Below are positions 1 to 9,263 of a stretch of DNA of 36,067 bases, in pieces. The notes beneath the pieces were generated by a model. The model had not been told where the DNA came from and did no database searches. It was given only the letters and a program-made list of their open reading frames with translations. The position numbers and the translations under genes were made by a program. How positions within the stretch are numbered: the first letter of the stretch is position 1; the number at the start of each line of letters is the position of its first letter. The stretch is from Oscillospiraceae bacterium (GTDB taxonomy: Bacteria; Bacillota; Clostridia; UMGS1883; UMGS1540), in contig SVJY01000019.1 of assembly GCA_015068765.1 (NCBI GenBank), forward strand, positions 1 through 36,067, read 5' to 3'.

Positions 1-77
1 AAAACAACGAGCTTTGTTTTGTGTACCAAAAATCAAAGAATTTTCTGAAAGTTATTCACATTTTAGGCAGAAAAAGA

Positions 78-131
78 GGGCGTTGCCTCAATTTAGTAAA
101 AAAACACTTATTGAGACACGCCCTTTTGTAC
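78..131 (-). terminator. Probable intrinsic terminator downstream of tatD (possibly bidirectional)
   Basis: Long imperfect stem GGGCGT-tgc-CTCAAT ... ATTGAG-ac-ACGCCC; minus-strand transcript continues into a U-rich tract (CTCTTTTTCT); lies immediately after the tatD stop. Confidence 0.6.
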
Positions 132-136
132 TTACT

Positions 137-898
137 TTATATTATACCAAAAAGCCGTCTGGCATTTTGTGCCGTAATCGTCGCCACGGTTTCCACATCC
201 ACGCCACGGATTTCTGCGATTTTTTCTGCCGTATGGCGAAGATACAGGGAGGAATTGCGTTTGCCACGGTGGGGAACAGGGGAAAGATAGGGACAGTCCG
301 TTTCCAAGAGAAGCCGATCCGGCGATACTTCCCTGGCCACATCCACGGTATGCCGGGCGTTTTTGTAGGTAACGACGCCGCCTAACGCCACATACAGCCC
401 TAAACGAACCACCTCACGCATAAACTCTACACTGCCGGAGAAGCAGTGCATCACCCCGGCGGTGATGTTTTCGTCCTGTAAGATCTGCAAGCAGTCTCCG
501 TGGGCATCCCGGTCATGAATGACCACCGGCATCCCCAGCTTCTTCGCCAGCTTCAGTTGTTCCCGAAAGGCAAAACGCTGGATATCCCGGGGCACATCGT
601 CGTAATAATAATCCAGCCCGATTTCACCAATCGCCACCGCTTTTTCGTGACCTGCCAGTTTTTCCAACCGGCGAAGGCCTTCCTCGGTGATTTCTGCCGC
701 ATTTTCCGGATGCACACCCACGGCGGCATATACAAAGGAGTGTTGCTCGGAAAGGCGGAGACAGGTTTCGCTTGCCGAGAGAGAATCGCCTATATTGACA
801 ACCGCATCTACCCCTGCCGCCGGCAGAGAGGCGAGAAGTGCATCCCTGTCCTCGGCAAAGGCTTCGGCGTTATAATGTGCGTGCGAATCGATAAACAT
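137..898 (-). CDS. tatD: TatD family hydrolase/DNase
   Basis: ORF with MFIDSHAHYN, AIGEIGLDYYYD, VMHCFSGS, LLETDCPYLSPVPHRGKRN motifs; start trimmed to MFIDSHAH. Confidence 0.93.
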   Translation of the reverse strand: MFIDSHAHYNAEAFAEDRDALLASLPAAGVDAVVNIGDSLSASETCLRLSEQHSFVYAAVGVHPENAAEITEEGLRRLEKLAGHEKAVAIGEIGLDYYYDDVPRDIQRFAFREQLKLAKKLGMPVVIHDRDAHGDCLQILQDENITAGVMHCFSGSVEFMREVVRLGLYVALGGVVTYKNARHTVDVAREVSPDRLLLETDCPYLSPVPHRGKRNSSLYLRHTAEKIAEIRGVDVETVATITAQNARRLFGII

Positions 899-908
899 AG
901 CATTCACC

Positions 909-2837
909 TTATCGTACCTGGCTACCGCTTTCAAAATCCTTGTCAGGGGCAATCAGCGATAAATCCTTACCGTCCGATGCGGCAAGAATCATACCTTCAG
1001 ACAGCACGCCACGGAGCTTTACAGGCTTTAAGTTTGTGACAACGACAACTTTCTTGCCGATAAGCTCGGCGGGATTATAATATTTTGCAATTCCCGACAC
1101 AATCTGTCTGACCTCATCCCCGATTTTAATCTGTGAAACCAAAAGCTTATCAGCACCTTCGACGGGTTTTGAATCAATCACTTCGCCAACTTTGAGTTCT
1201 ACCTTGGCAAAATCGTCAATGGTAATTTCGCTTGTTTCCTCTTTTTTAACTTCTTTAGTAGCCTTTTTCTTGGCTTCTTCTATTTCCTTTGTAATTTCCT
1301 CCAGCTTTTTCGTTTCGTCAATGCGTTGGAATAAAGGCTTTGCATCTCCAACAAAGGTACCCGATTCCGTTTTGCCGAAGCTGTCAAGAGAGGCAATATC
1401 TGTATATGTTGCACCAATCTGTTTCAGTATTTCCTGCGATGTTTCCGGCATAAACGGGGCAAGAAGAATACCCAGATATCTTATGCCTTCAATTAAGTTG
1501 TACAAAACAGTTTTGAGCCTTCCCAGGCTTGCTTCGTCTTTGGCAAGTGCCCAGGGCATTGTTTCGTCAATATATTTATTGAGCCTTCTTGCAAGATTCA
1601 TAATGATTTCAAGAGAATCCGCAACTCTGAACTCGTTCATTTTGGCGATAACGCTTTCTTTCGTGTCAAGAGCCGTTTTCCGTAAATCTTCATCAAATTC
1701 ACCGCAAACACCGGTGTTTTCAATTTTACCATCAAAATATTTTTTGCTCATGGCAACCGTTCTGTTCACAAGATTTCCGAGTGTGTTTGCAAGGTCGGCA
1801 TTAAACCGTGAAATCAGTGTTTCGTATGTGATGGTTCCATCCTGTGCGTAGGGCATTTCGCGGAGAACGTAGTATCTTACAGCATCCACACCGAAATGGC
1901 GGACTAAATCATCAGCATAAATAACGTTGCCAAGAGACTTACTCATTTTGCTATCGCCATTAAGTAACCAAGGATGACCAAATACCTGTTTGGGGAGTGG
2001 TTCGCCAAGTGCCATCAGAATGATGGGCCAGTAAATCGTATGGAAACGAAGAATATCTTTGCCGATAATATGCACATTTGCAGGCCAGTATTTTTTGTAT
2101 AAATCGCCACTTCCGTCTACGTCGTATCCGAGTGCTGTAATGTAGTTCGACAGCGCATCAATCCAAACGTATATAACATGGTTTTCGTCAAAGCTTACAG
2201 GAACACCCCATTTAAAGGATGAACGAGAAACACAAAGGTCCTGCAGTCCCGGCTTGATAAAGTTGTTCACCATTTCTTTTCTTCTGGATTCAGGCATAAT
2301 AAATTCGGGGTTTTCTTCAATATGCTTCATAAGCCTGTCCTGATATTTGCTTACTTTAAAGAAATAGGCTTCTTCTTTTGCCTTTGTCACGTCTCTTCCG
2401 CAGTCCGGGCATTTTCCGTCTACAAGCTGCGTTTCAGTAAAGAAGGTTTCACACGGCACACAGTAGTGTCCTTCGTATTCGCTTTTATAAATATCGCCCT
2501 GGTCATAAAGCTTTTTAAATATTTTCTGCACTACTTTTTCATGATAGTCATCTGTAGTTCTGATAAATTTATCGTAGCTGGTGTTCATTAAATCCCATAT
2601 CGTTTTAATTTCTCCCGCAACACCGTCCACATACTGCTTTGGAGAAACGCCTTGTTCTTTTGCAATTTCTTCAATTTTCTGCCCATGTTCGTCGGTTCCC
2701 GTCAAAAAGAAAACATCATTTCCCATCTGCCGTTTAAAACGTGCAATAGCATCCGTTAAAATGATTTCATAGGTGTTTCCTATGTGTGGTTTTCTTGACG
2801 TGTAGGCAATAGCCGTGGTTATATAAAATTTTTCCAT
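909..2837 (-). CDS. metG: Methionyl-tRNA synthetase with C-terminal tRNA-binding (EMAP-like) domain
   Basis: FYITTAIAYTSRKPHIGNTYE, KMSKSLGN (KMSKS) motif, C-terminal IDDFAKVELKVGEV domain; start trimmed to MEKFYI. Confidence 0.96.
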   Translation of the reverse strand: MEKFYITTAIAYTSRKPHIGNTYEIILTDAIARFKRQMGNDVFFLTGTDEHGQKIEEIAKEQGVSPKQYVDGVAGEIKTIWDLMNTSYDKFIRTTDDYHEKVVQKIFKKLYDQGDIYKSEYEGHYCVPCETFFTETQLVDGKCPDCGRDVTKAKEEAYFFKVSKYQDRLMKHIEENPEFIMPESRRKEMVNNFIKPGLQDLCVSRSSFKWGVPVSFDENHVIYVWIDALSNYITALGYDVDGSGDLYKKYWPANVHIIGKDILRFHTIYWPIILMALGEPLPKQVFGHPWLLNGDSKMSKSLGNVIYADDLVRHFGVDAVRYYVLREMPYAQDGTITYETLISRFNADLANTLGNLVNRTVAMSKKYFDGKIENTGVCGEFDEDLRKTALDTKESVIAKMNEFRVADSLEIIMNLARRLNKYIDETMPWALAKDEASLGRLKTVLYNLIEGIRYLGILLAPFMPETSQEILKQIGATYTDIASLDSFGKTESGTFVGDAKPLFQRIDETKKLEEITKEIEEAKKKATKEVKKEETSEITIDDFAKVELKVGEVIDSKPVEGADKLLVSQIKIGDEVRQIVSGIAKYYNPAELIGKKVVVVTNLKPVKLRGVLSEGMILAASDGKDLSLIAPDKDFESGSQVR

Positions 2838-2900
2838 TCTTTTCCGTCCTTTCAAGAAACGTTCTATACCATTATACCCCTTTTTTTCCAATTTGTAAAG

Positions 2901-2948
2901 CAAAAAAACGGATTTCCCCCAAAAAACCTGGGAAAAATCCGTTTTTCT
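2901..2948. terminator. Intrinsic terminator-like hairpin (A-rich and T-rich flanks)
   Basis: AAAAAACGGATTTcCCC...GGGaAAAATCCGTTTTT; downstream of the DMT transporter (minus) and upstream of metG. Confidence 0.65.
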
Positions 2949-2959
2949 ATCCGCCGGGT

Positions 2960-3853
2960 TCAGGCGATGTGCATAATCATAAGGCCTGCAAATGCCGTCA
3001 AAACCCCGGCCACGCCCTTGGCGTTCATTTTTTCCTTAAACAACGTGTGTGCCATTAGTGCCGATAAAATCAAGTTTGCACCCTGGAGAGCAGGATAGAT
3101 TTGTGCTGCCGACAAAAAAGCCGCCGCCATTGTTTTTGTGACAGAATTCAAATACAGGCAAAACGCCATGGCAAAATACAGCCCCATATGCCTCCGGTCG
3201 TGCAGCTTCGGTGCCGTTTTGACCGAGGCGTGCCGCCCGGCGGTGAAAGGATATACGAAAAGCAGCAACAGGAACCCGAACGCATACATATAAAAATTGA
3301 ATATTTCGGCACTCTGCCCAATCTCGCGTACATACATTTTTTGCGAAAAATCAGCGAGGGCCGAGCCGACGCTCCCCGCAATCAAGATTGCCAGTCCCCG
3401 GAGTGTCAGGCGTCCGCAAATCCCCTTATTATATTTGGACATAATCAGGACTGCGCCGAACAAAACCCCTATTCCGATCCATTCTCCGGCAGAAATCGGG
3501 GCTTTGTAGACCGCATAATCAAGTAAACAGGTTACGACTGTCCCGAGCATGGTGAAAATGCTCAGAAACATATAGGCCTCATTGCGATAGGCGTACATCC
3601 AGGAGACACAAAACGTACTCATACTGAGGCTTGCCAAAAGACAAATGCCAAGGGCATCGCCCGAAACGGAAAATCCGGCCAGCCCTGCTTTCGGCATGGC
3701 AAGAAGAAGGCCGATCAGGGCACAGAAAAGCATCCGCATCAAATTGATAAAGATACATTCCCTGAAAGTCTCCATGTCCCGACTTACCGTTTTGCCGCAA
3801 AAGCCTTTTGCGACACCGGCCAAAAGTGCGGCTGTAAGATATATGTATCCCAT
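2960..3853 (-). CDS. DMT/EamA-like multi-TM transporter
   Basis: Many hydrophobic segments; ~10 TM EamA-like layout; start MGYIYLTAALLAGVAKG with an RBS-like AAGGAG upstream. Confidence 0.7.
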   Translation of the reverse strand: MGYIYLTAALLAGVAKGFCGKTVSRDMETFRECIFINLMRMLFCALIGLLLAMPKAGLAGFSVSGDALGICLLASLSMSTFCVSWMYAYRNEAYMFLSIFTMLGTVVTCLLDYAVYKAPISAGEWIGIGVLFGAVLIMSKYNKGICGRLTLRGLAILIAGSVGSALADFSQKMYVREIGQSAEIFNFYMYAFGFLLLLFVYPFTAGRHASVKTAPKLHDRRHMGLYFAMAFCLYLNSVTKTMAAAFLSAAQIYPALQGANLILSALMAHTLFKEKMNAKGVAGVLTAFAGLMIMHIA

Positions 3854-3863
3854 GCTTTTCTCC

Positions 3864-5066
3864 TTACTTTTCCGGGGCATCCCCAAGGTCCGGCACCGTA
3901 AGAGGAACGCCGCCCTGCTTTGCCGATTCAATGGCGATAAGACCGGGAATATTACATCTTGCGGCAAACCATGCGTTTAGGACCGGTGTTTCTCTTTTTA
4001 TCACAGCACTGCAAAAATCATCTATCAAAAGCTGGTGCGATGCCATGTGACCGTTTTTCAGACCCCGGAAGCTCTTCGGGATACGTGCGTATTCCTTTTT
4101 CTGTATTTCTGCCGGTGAGCTCCATTGCCATTCTCCGTTTGCAACTCTTTCCTTAAAGTCCGGTACTGTCTTATTTCTTACCATATCTGCCGGATTTACA
4201 TAGTCACTTATATCCGTAAGGTGAACCTTTTCTGTTTCACTACCCAGCTCCTTTTCATACAGAAGATGCTGAGCATTATTAAATTCATAACTGCCCTTCG
4301 TGCCATATAAAGAGGAGATGTAGGAGCTTGGCCTTCCGTATCCAAAGCCCCGTGCTTCCGTCACACGGGCCGTTCCGCCACAGGCGAGCTCCATGAGCAC
4401 ATACTGGTTAATAAATTCGTTTCCCCATACATTTCCGTCCTTCCGGAATGCCGGGTCTTCTGTTCGGCAACCGAAGCACACCACCTTCTTCGCATAGGAA
4501 TTTACCGCTGACAGAAGCATTGCTGTGGAATGGGTCGGATAAAAAAGCGGCGGCATGCCCCGTTCCTCCTTTACCTTTCCGTAGCTGATATCGTCAATAT
4601 GGTGATAGTATTGGGAAGCCCCATAGGCAAAATCTCCCATTCTTCCGCTTTGATACGCCTCCCGGCAAAACATGGCACACGGATAATAGTAACAGGTTTC
4701 CCCGATCATATAGATAAGCCCGGTTTTCTCCACCAGGCGGACAATTTCCCGACATTCCTCCACCGTGGATGCCATCGGCACTGCGGAAAATACATGCTTC
4801 CCGGCCTCAAGGGCACGTATGGAAATATCGCCGTGTTGATGCCGACGTGTAAAATTAGCAACACAGGTAATATCCTTTCTCTCCAGTGCTTCTTCAAAGC
4901 TTCCGATTATTTCCACGCCAAACTCCGTGGCAAATGCTTCCGCTTTCTCCGGAATCAAGTCGCATACGTACACCTTTTTCGTGTTCGGATGTGCTTTGAA
5001 CAGCTCCACAAAGTGATGTGCGAACGCTCCACATCCGATTATGGCAACTGAAATTTTTTGCTCCAT
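3864..5066 (-). CDS. Gfo/Idh/MocA family oxidoreductase
   Basis: N-terminal ISVAIIGCGAFAHHFVELFKAHP Rossmann motif, EAGKHVFSAVPMASTVEECREIVRLVEKTG; start MEQKISV. Confidence 0.9.
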   Translation of the reverse strand: MEQKISVAIIGCGAFAHHFVELFKAHPNTKKVYVCDLIPEKAEAFATEFGVEIIGSFEEALERKDITCVANFTRRHQHGDISIRALEAGKHVFSAVPMASTVEECREIVRLVEKTGLIYMIGETCYYYPCAMFCREAYQSGRMGDFAYGASQYYHHIDDISYGKVKEERGMPPLFYPTHSTAMLLSAVNSYAKKVVCFGCRTEDPAFRKDGNVWGNEFINQYVLMELACGGTARVTEARGFGYGRPSSYISSLYGTKGSYEFNNAQHLLYEKELGSETEKVHLTDISDYVNPADMVRNKTVPDFKERVANGEWQWSSPAEIQKKEYARIPKSFRGLKNGHMASHQLLIDDFCSAVIKRETPVLNAWFAARCNIPGLIAIESAKQGGVPLTVPDLGDAPEK

Positions 5067-5096
5067 AAAAACAACCCCTTTTCTTACATTATCCAC

Positions 5097-5125
5097 AGTA
5101 TACAAAATTCCACAGAAAAAAGCAA
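5097..5125 (-). promoter_or_regulatory. Sigma-A-like promoter of the Gfo/Idh gene
   Basis: Minus strand TTGCTT-17-TATACT. Confidence 0.55.
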
Positions 5126-5139
5126 TACACAAAACAGAC

Positions 5140-5218
5140 ATAAATTTGTCTTTTTTGAACCTTTATATTTCTAAGTTCGCATAAAATTGCATTTTATTAT
5201 TTACAAATTTATCTTTTT
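5140..5218. promoter_or_regulatory. Candidate AraC operator pair (two related 16-bp sites)
   Basis: ATAAATTTGTCTTTTT (5140-5155) and ACAAATTTATCTTTTT (5203-5218), 63 bp apart, in the divergent intergenic region. Confidence 0.45.
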
Positions 5219-5248
5219 ATGATAATATTCTTACAGGAGGGATACGGG

Positions 5249-6112
5249 ATGCGATTAGAAGATATACACCCCTTTGTGCGACAGGCGCTTGTGGGAACTC
5301 TGAATAAAAGCAATACGCAGGATGTGCATGTACGGATTAAAACGGTGGATTGCCGCCTGTTTTACATTCTGTCCGGCAGTGGGCACATGACGATCGAAAA
5401 CACGCGGTACAGTCTGTATCCGGGCACTGCCGTTCTGTTTAGGGCCGGGACGGAATATGTATGGGAGATTGAGGATGTGAAGTATTATTCCGTAAATTTC
5501 GACTATACCCATGCCTTCTCGCATATAAAAGAGACATTTCATCCGATACACAGTACCGGCTTTCGTGAAGCACAAATAATTGAATGTCCGTATTTTGAGG
5601 ATGTACCGCTTTTGAACGCACCGATTGTCCTGCAGGATGCCCCGATTCCGGAACGCATGCTTAGTCAAATTACAACGGAATATTTTATGGGCGGTATCTA
5701 TACGGATATGCTTTTGTCCGCACTCCTTACAGCCGCCATCATCACCTTGGTACAGACGCACGCCAACGAAAAAAAGCCGAAAGAACATGCAGATGCTGCC
5801 CTTGTACGGCGTATGATAACCTTCATAAATATCCATTACGACAGCCCTGTTTCAAACGAAAGCATTGCCGCACACTTCCATTTTAACAGTGCGTATTTAA
5901 ACCGTATATTCAAAGCCCACACCGGCAGTACGATCCATGATTTTCTGATTTCACGCCGCATCGTTGCCGCCATGGAAATGCTCCGGTCACAAAATATCTC
6001 CGTAAGCGATGTGGCATGTAAATGCGGATTTCAAAGTCTGCACCATTTCACAAAAATCTTTAAAGCACGTGTCGGCATGACGCCCTCTGCATATCGTCGG
6101 TTTGTCGTTTAA
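5249..6112 (+). CDS. AraC family transcriptional regulator (N-terminal cupin, C-terminal HTH)
   Basis: C-terminal SNESIAAHFHFNSAYLNRIFKAHTGSTIHDFLISRRIVAAMEMLRSQNISVSDVACKCGFQSLHHFTKIFKARVGMTPSAYRR; RBS GGAGGG upstream of ATG at 5249. Confidence 0.93.
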   Translation: MRLEDIHPFVRQALVGTLNKSNTQDVHVRIKTVDCRLFYILSGSGHMTIENTRYSLYPGTAVLFRAGTEYVWEIEDVKYYSVNFDYTHAFSHIKETFHPIHSTGFREAQIIECPYFEDVPLLNAPIVLQDAPIPERMLSQITTEYFMGGIYTDMLLSALLTAAIITLVQTHANEKKPKEHADAALVRRMITFINIHYDSPVSNESIAAHFHFNSAYLNRIFKAHTGSTIHDFLISRRIVAAMEMLRSQNISVSDVACKCGFQSLHHFTKIFKARVGMTPSAYRRFVV

Positions 6113-6116
6113 AGCC

Positions 6117-6145
6117 TTGACAAAATTTTCCCGTGGTCTTATAAT
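6117..6145 (+). promoter_or_regulatory. Perfect-consensus sigma-A promoter upstream of the SGNH hydrolase
   Basis: TTGACA (6117-6122), 17-bp spacer, TATAAT (6140-6145). Confidence 0.8.
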
Positions 6146-6176
6146 AGGTATGTATTTTATATAGGATGTGATTTTT

Positions 6177-6803
6177 ATGGCACTGCAAAAAGGGGATTTA
6201 ATTTTGTTTCAGGGTGACAGCATTACGGATTGCGGTCGTAGTCGGGAGGACACGAATGATCTGGGCTCGGGTTATCCAAAGCTTGTAGCCGGTGCTTTGT
6301 CGGTACTGCGGCCGGAGCTGGGGCTTCGGTTTTTAAACCGGGGCATCAGCGGACACCGGACAAGTGACCTTGCAGACCGCTGGGATGCGGATTGCCTTGC
6401 CCTTCACCCGGCTCTTTTGTCGATTCTCGTGGGTATCAATGATATCTGGCACAGGAATCGGGGGATGGGGCTGACGGATGCACAGCTGGAGGAAAACTAT
6501 ACAGCACTTCTGACCCGTACCCGAAGCACCCTTGGAGATATTCCGATTATCATTATGGAGCCGTTCCTCACGCCGGACAACACAACCACCATCACACGGG
6601 CGGAGGTGGATTCCGTTCGTTCCATTGTCCGCCGTCTTGCTGAAACCTTTGATGCTACCTTTGTCTCGCTGGACGCACCGCTTGCCAAAGCCGCCGAGGC
6701 GTTTTCTGCCCATGCACTTACCAAAGAGGGCGTGCACCCCACAGACCAGGGACACGCCATTATTGCAAAGCACTGGCTGGATGCGGCACTGCCGCTCGTG
6801 TAA
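6177..6803 (+). CDS. SGNH/GDSL hydrolase (carbohydrate esterase-like)
   Basis: FQGDSITDCGRS block I, GISGHRTSDL, SILVGINDIW block III, GVHPTDQGH block V. Confidence 0.9.
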   Translation: MALQKGDLILFQGDSITDCGRSREDTNDLGSGYPKLVAGALSVLRPELGLRFLNRGISGHRTSDLADRWDADCLALHPALLSILVGINDIWHRNRGMGLTDAQLEENYTALLTRTRSTLGDIPIIIMEPFLTPDNTTTITRAEVDSVRSIVRRLAETFDATFVSLDAPLAKAAEAFSAHALTKEGVHPTDQGHAIIAKHWLDAALPLV

Positions 6804-7118
6804 TCAGTCGGACCGTATTTGAATTACGGCATCGAGATCAATTTCTGTTTTCACAACCTTCAGCTTCCGACGGAGAGGATCAATGCCGGCAAAAAGTCCC
6901 CGGATAGAGAGATACGTCCCGTCGGAAAAATAAATGATTTCCACAGGCTGCCCCCGGACGAGGGCGGCTAAATCTCGGTTGAGAAGCTCGGCGGCGTCCT
7001 CCATGAGCTCTATTTTCTCCACACGCTCCAGCCTTTTCTCCCGTAATTGAATTTCCTCATAGTAGCCACGCAGTGCCGCAAAAGGCGTAAACTGTGTGGC
7101 TCTTTTATATATCCCCAT
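6804..7118 (-). CDS. YolD-like family protein
   Basis: ~104 aa, N-terminal 'ATQFTPFAALRGYYEEI' and C-terminal beta-rich YolD-like region; adjacent to a Y-family polymerase. Confidence 0.8.
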   Translation of the reverse strand: MGIYKRATQFTPFAALRGYYEEIQLREKRLERVEKIELMEDAAELLNRDLAALVRGQPVEIIYFSDGTYLSIRGLFAGIDPLRRKLKVVKTEIDLDAVIQIRSD

Positions 7119-8367
7119 TATGTCCTCCTATCAGCTTGTTCCGGATCATGCCCGTTGCTTTTTCTTCTAAGTTCATACCGCGTAAGACAGCATTTTTCCC
7201 AAACCGCTTTTTCAGCTCTAAAATGGCGGTTTGTTTTTTTCGTTCTTTTTCATCGGCCGCATAATCTGAAAACATATCGTAATTGACGAAATCTCCGGCG
7301 GCCAGACGGTTAAAGCTCACCGTCAGTCGGCGGATAGCCTCGTCACGGCGTACAGTTTCCGAAAAGAGGGAAACAAAGGAAGAGGTTAGCTTACGACAGG
7401 AGTCGGTATACCCGTCCAGCCGGCGGGAACTGCCGCAAGGCGGAAGCTCTCTGCGAGCAAAGCCGACGCTGAGGGCAATGGAATCTGTCTGCATACCGCG
7501 TTCCAAAAGCTCCAGAGAAAGCTCCGTCACCATTTCCTTCAGGACCAGCAACGCATGGTCAAAATCGTAGTTTTCAAACAGAATCTGCCCCGAGGAAATC
7601 GAGGTACTCTCCGGGGTGTAGGCATGGATTTCCGCTATGGTGCAGGGCTCCTGCCCCCAGGCATGATCCAGGAGATACTGGGCATTTACGCCGAATTCAC
7701 GCCGGAGCCACTGGGGATTTGTATGGGACACACCCCAAAGATCATAGATGCCGTACCTAGAAAGCCGCCGTGCAATGCCGGGACCGATATTCCAGAAATC
7801 CGTGATGGGGGTGTGGTGCCATAGAGTGCTCTGAAAGCGTGTTTCATCCAAAAAGCCGATATGGTCCGCCGCCTGTTTAGCCGTAATATCCAGTGCCACC
7901 TTTGCAAGGAACAGATTCGTCCCAATGCCCACAGAGGCGCAGATGCCGGTTTCTGCAAGAACAGTCTCCCGCATCATACACGCAAGCTCCCGGGGCGTTT
8001 TACCGTATAGCTGTAAATAGGGCGTCACATCAAAAAAACATTCGTCAATGGAATAAACCAGAATATCCTCCTTCGCTACAAACCGGAGATAAATAGCGTA
8101 AATCTCGGCAGAGTATTCGATGTACCGCTTCATGCGTGGCATTGCCGTAATATAGTCGATATGGGAAGGAATTTCAAAAAGACGGCAACGGTTCTGTATG
8201 CCCAGTGCCTTTAGTGCGGGCGTTATGGCAAGACAGATGGCACCCCTTCCCCGGCTGGAATCTGCAACCACCAGATTGGTCGTAAACGGATTCAGTCCTC
8301 GTTCCACCGCCTCCACAGAGGCATAGAAGGATTTTAAATCAATGCAAAGGTATACTTTTTCTTTCAT
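7105..8367 (-). CDS. Y-family DNA polymerase (UmuC/UvrX-like)
   Basis: KVYLCIDLKSFYASVEAVERGLNP, ILVYSIDECFFDVT, ASVGIGTNLFLAKVALD; overlaps yolD by 14 bp. Confidence 0.93.
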   Translation of the reverse strand: MKEKVYLCIDLKSFYASVEAVERGLNPFTTNLVVADSSRGRGAICLAITPALKALGIQNRCRLFEIPSHIDYITAMPRMKRYIEYSAEIYAIYLRFVAKEDILVYSIDECFFDVTPYLQLYGKTPRELACMMRETVLAETGICASVGIGTNLFLAKVALDITAKQAADHIGFLDETRFQSTLWHHTPITDFWNIGPGIARRLSRYGIYDLWGVSHTNPQWLRREFGVNAQYLLDHAWGQEPCTIAEIHAYTPESTSISSGQILFENYDFDHALLVLKEMVTELSLELLERGMQTDSIALSVGFARRELPPCGSSRRLDGYTDSCRKLTSSFVSLFSETVRRDEAIRRLTVSFNRLAAGDFVNYDMFSDYAADEKERKKQTAILELKKRFGKNAVLRGMNLEEKATGMIRNKLIGGHNGDI

Positions 8368-8544
8368 AGCCTTCCCTCCGTTATTGCTTTTTAGCAACCT
8401 ACAAAAAGTATACCATATGCGATGAAAAAATGCAAGAGGAAATTTTTGCCAAGCAGCAAAAGGGAAATATTGCATTTGCAAAGCCGTTTTTGCCGTGCTA
8501 TAATGGGGATGTACCTTTCCTGAAAAGCAAGGAGGTTTTTGATA

Positions 8545-9150
8545 GTGAAAAAGCGACTATCTGCACTTTCTGTGCTTGCAGCTGTACTTTTAATACCTTC
8601 CGGTGCAGCGGCCCAGGATATGCACATCGTAAAAAGCGGTGATACCATGTGGAAAATAGCCGTGCAGTACGAGGTGGGCGTAGCGGAAATCATCAACGCT
8701 AACCCCCAGGTTAAAAATCCGGATTTGATTTATCCGGGGCAGGTGCTGGCCGTTCCCGGCGTGGACAAGGCGGTGTTGGATTTTGAAAGCGAGGTTATTC
8801 GCCTTGTGAACGAAGCCAGAGCCGAAAACGGTCTTCCGGCACTGAAGACCAACTGGGAACTAAGCCGAGTAGCACGGTACAAATCCCAGGACATGAAGGA
8901 TAAACGATATTTTTCCCACACAAGTCCTACCTACGGGTCACCGTTTACGATGATGAAGAATTTCGGGATTACCTACAGGAGTGCCGGGGAAAACATTGCC
9001 AAGGGACAGAGAACACCGGCGGCGGTGGTGCAGGCTTGGATGAATTCACAAGGGCATCGGGCAAATATTCTCAATAAGTCCTTTACCGAAATCGGCGTAG
9101 GCTATGTGGCAGACGGCAACTACTGGACGCAGATGTTTATTGGAAGGTAA
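8545..9150 (+). CDS. Secreted LysM + CAP/SCP (YkwD/SafA-like) domain protein
   Basis: Signal peptide; LysM 'HIVKSGDTMWKIAVQYEVGVAEIINANPQVKNPDLIYPGQVLAVPG'; CAP domain 'VIRLVNEARAENGLPAL...YFSHTSP...GENIAKG...W..SQGHRANILN'. GTG start at 8545 (AAGGAGG ~10 nt upstream) preferred over TTG at 8539. Confidence 0.9.
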   Translation: MKKRLSALSVLAAVLLIPSGAAAQDMHIVKSGDTMWKIAVQYEVGVAEIINANPQVKNPDLIYPGQVLAVPGVDKAVLDFESEVIRLVNEARAENGLPALKTNWELSRVARYKSQDMKDKRYFSHTSPTYGSPFTMMKNFGITYRSAGENIAKGQRTPAAVVQAWMNSQGHRANILNKSFTEIGVGYVADGNYWTQMFIGR

Positions 9151-9158
9151 AGTGTGAT

Positions 9159-9203
9159 GGGGTGTAAAATGATTTTTGAGAATTATTTTACACCCCCCTT
9201 TTA
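9159..9203 (+). terminator. Intrinsic terminator
   Basis: Perfect 12-bp stem GGGGTGTAAAAT...ATTTTACACCCC followed by CCTTTT. Confidence 0.75.
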
Positions 9204-9211
9204 CATATCTC

Positions 9212-9240
9212 TTGACGGGCGATGCTTTTTGGTATACAAT
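9212..9240 (+). promoter_or_regulatory. Sigma-A-like promoter upstream of the capE-like gene
   Basis: TTGACG-17-TACAAT. Confidence 0.55.
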
Positions 9241-9263
9241 ATAAGAAAGGTGGGTGAAGCATC

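Noticed and set aside
1-20. Small inverted repeat AAAACAA...TTGTTTT at the window edge
   Set aside because: Short, AT-only arms and truncated by the window; cannot be interpreted
909-2837. Apparent lower GC in metG than in neighbours, suggesting horizontal transfer
   Set aside because: Visual impression only; needs a computed GC/codon profile, and metG is a core gene in its expected context next to tatD
6801-6806. Zero-gap convergent stop codons of the SGNH hydrolase and yolD without an obvious terminator
   Set aside because: Directly seen but common in compact genomes; no further support for a function
8368-8540. LexA/DinR SOS box upstream of the Y-family polymerase
   Set aside because: No match to the Bacillus-type consensus by eye
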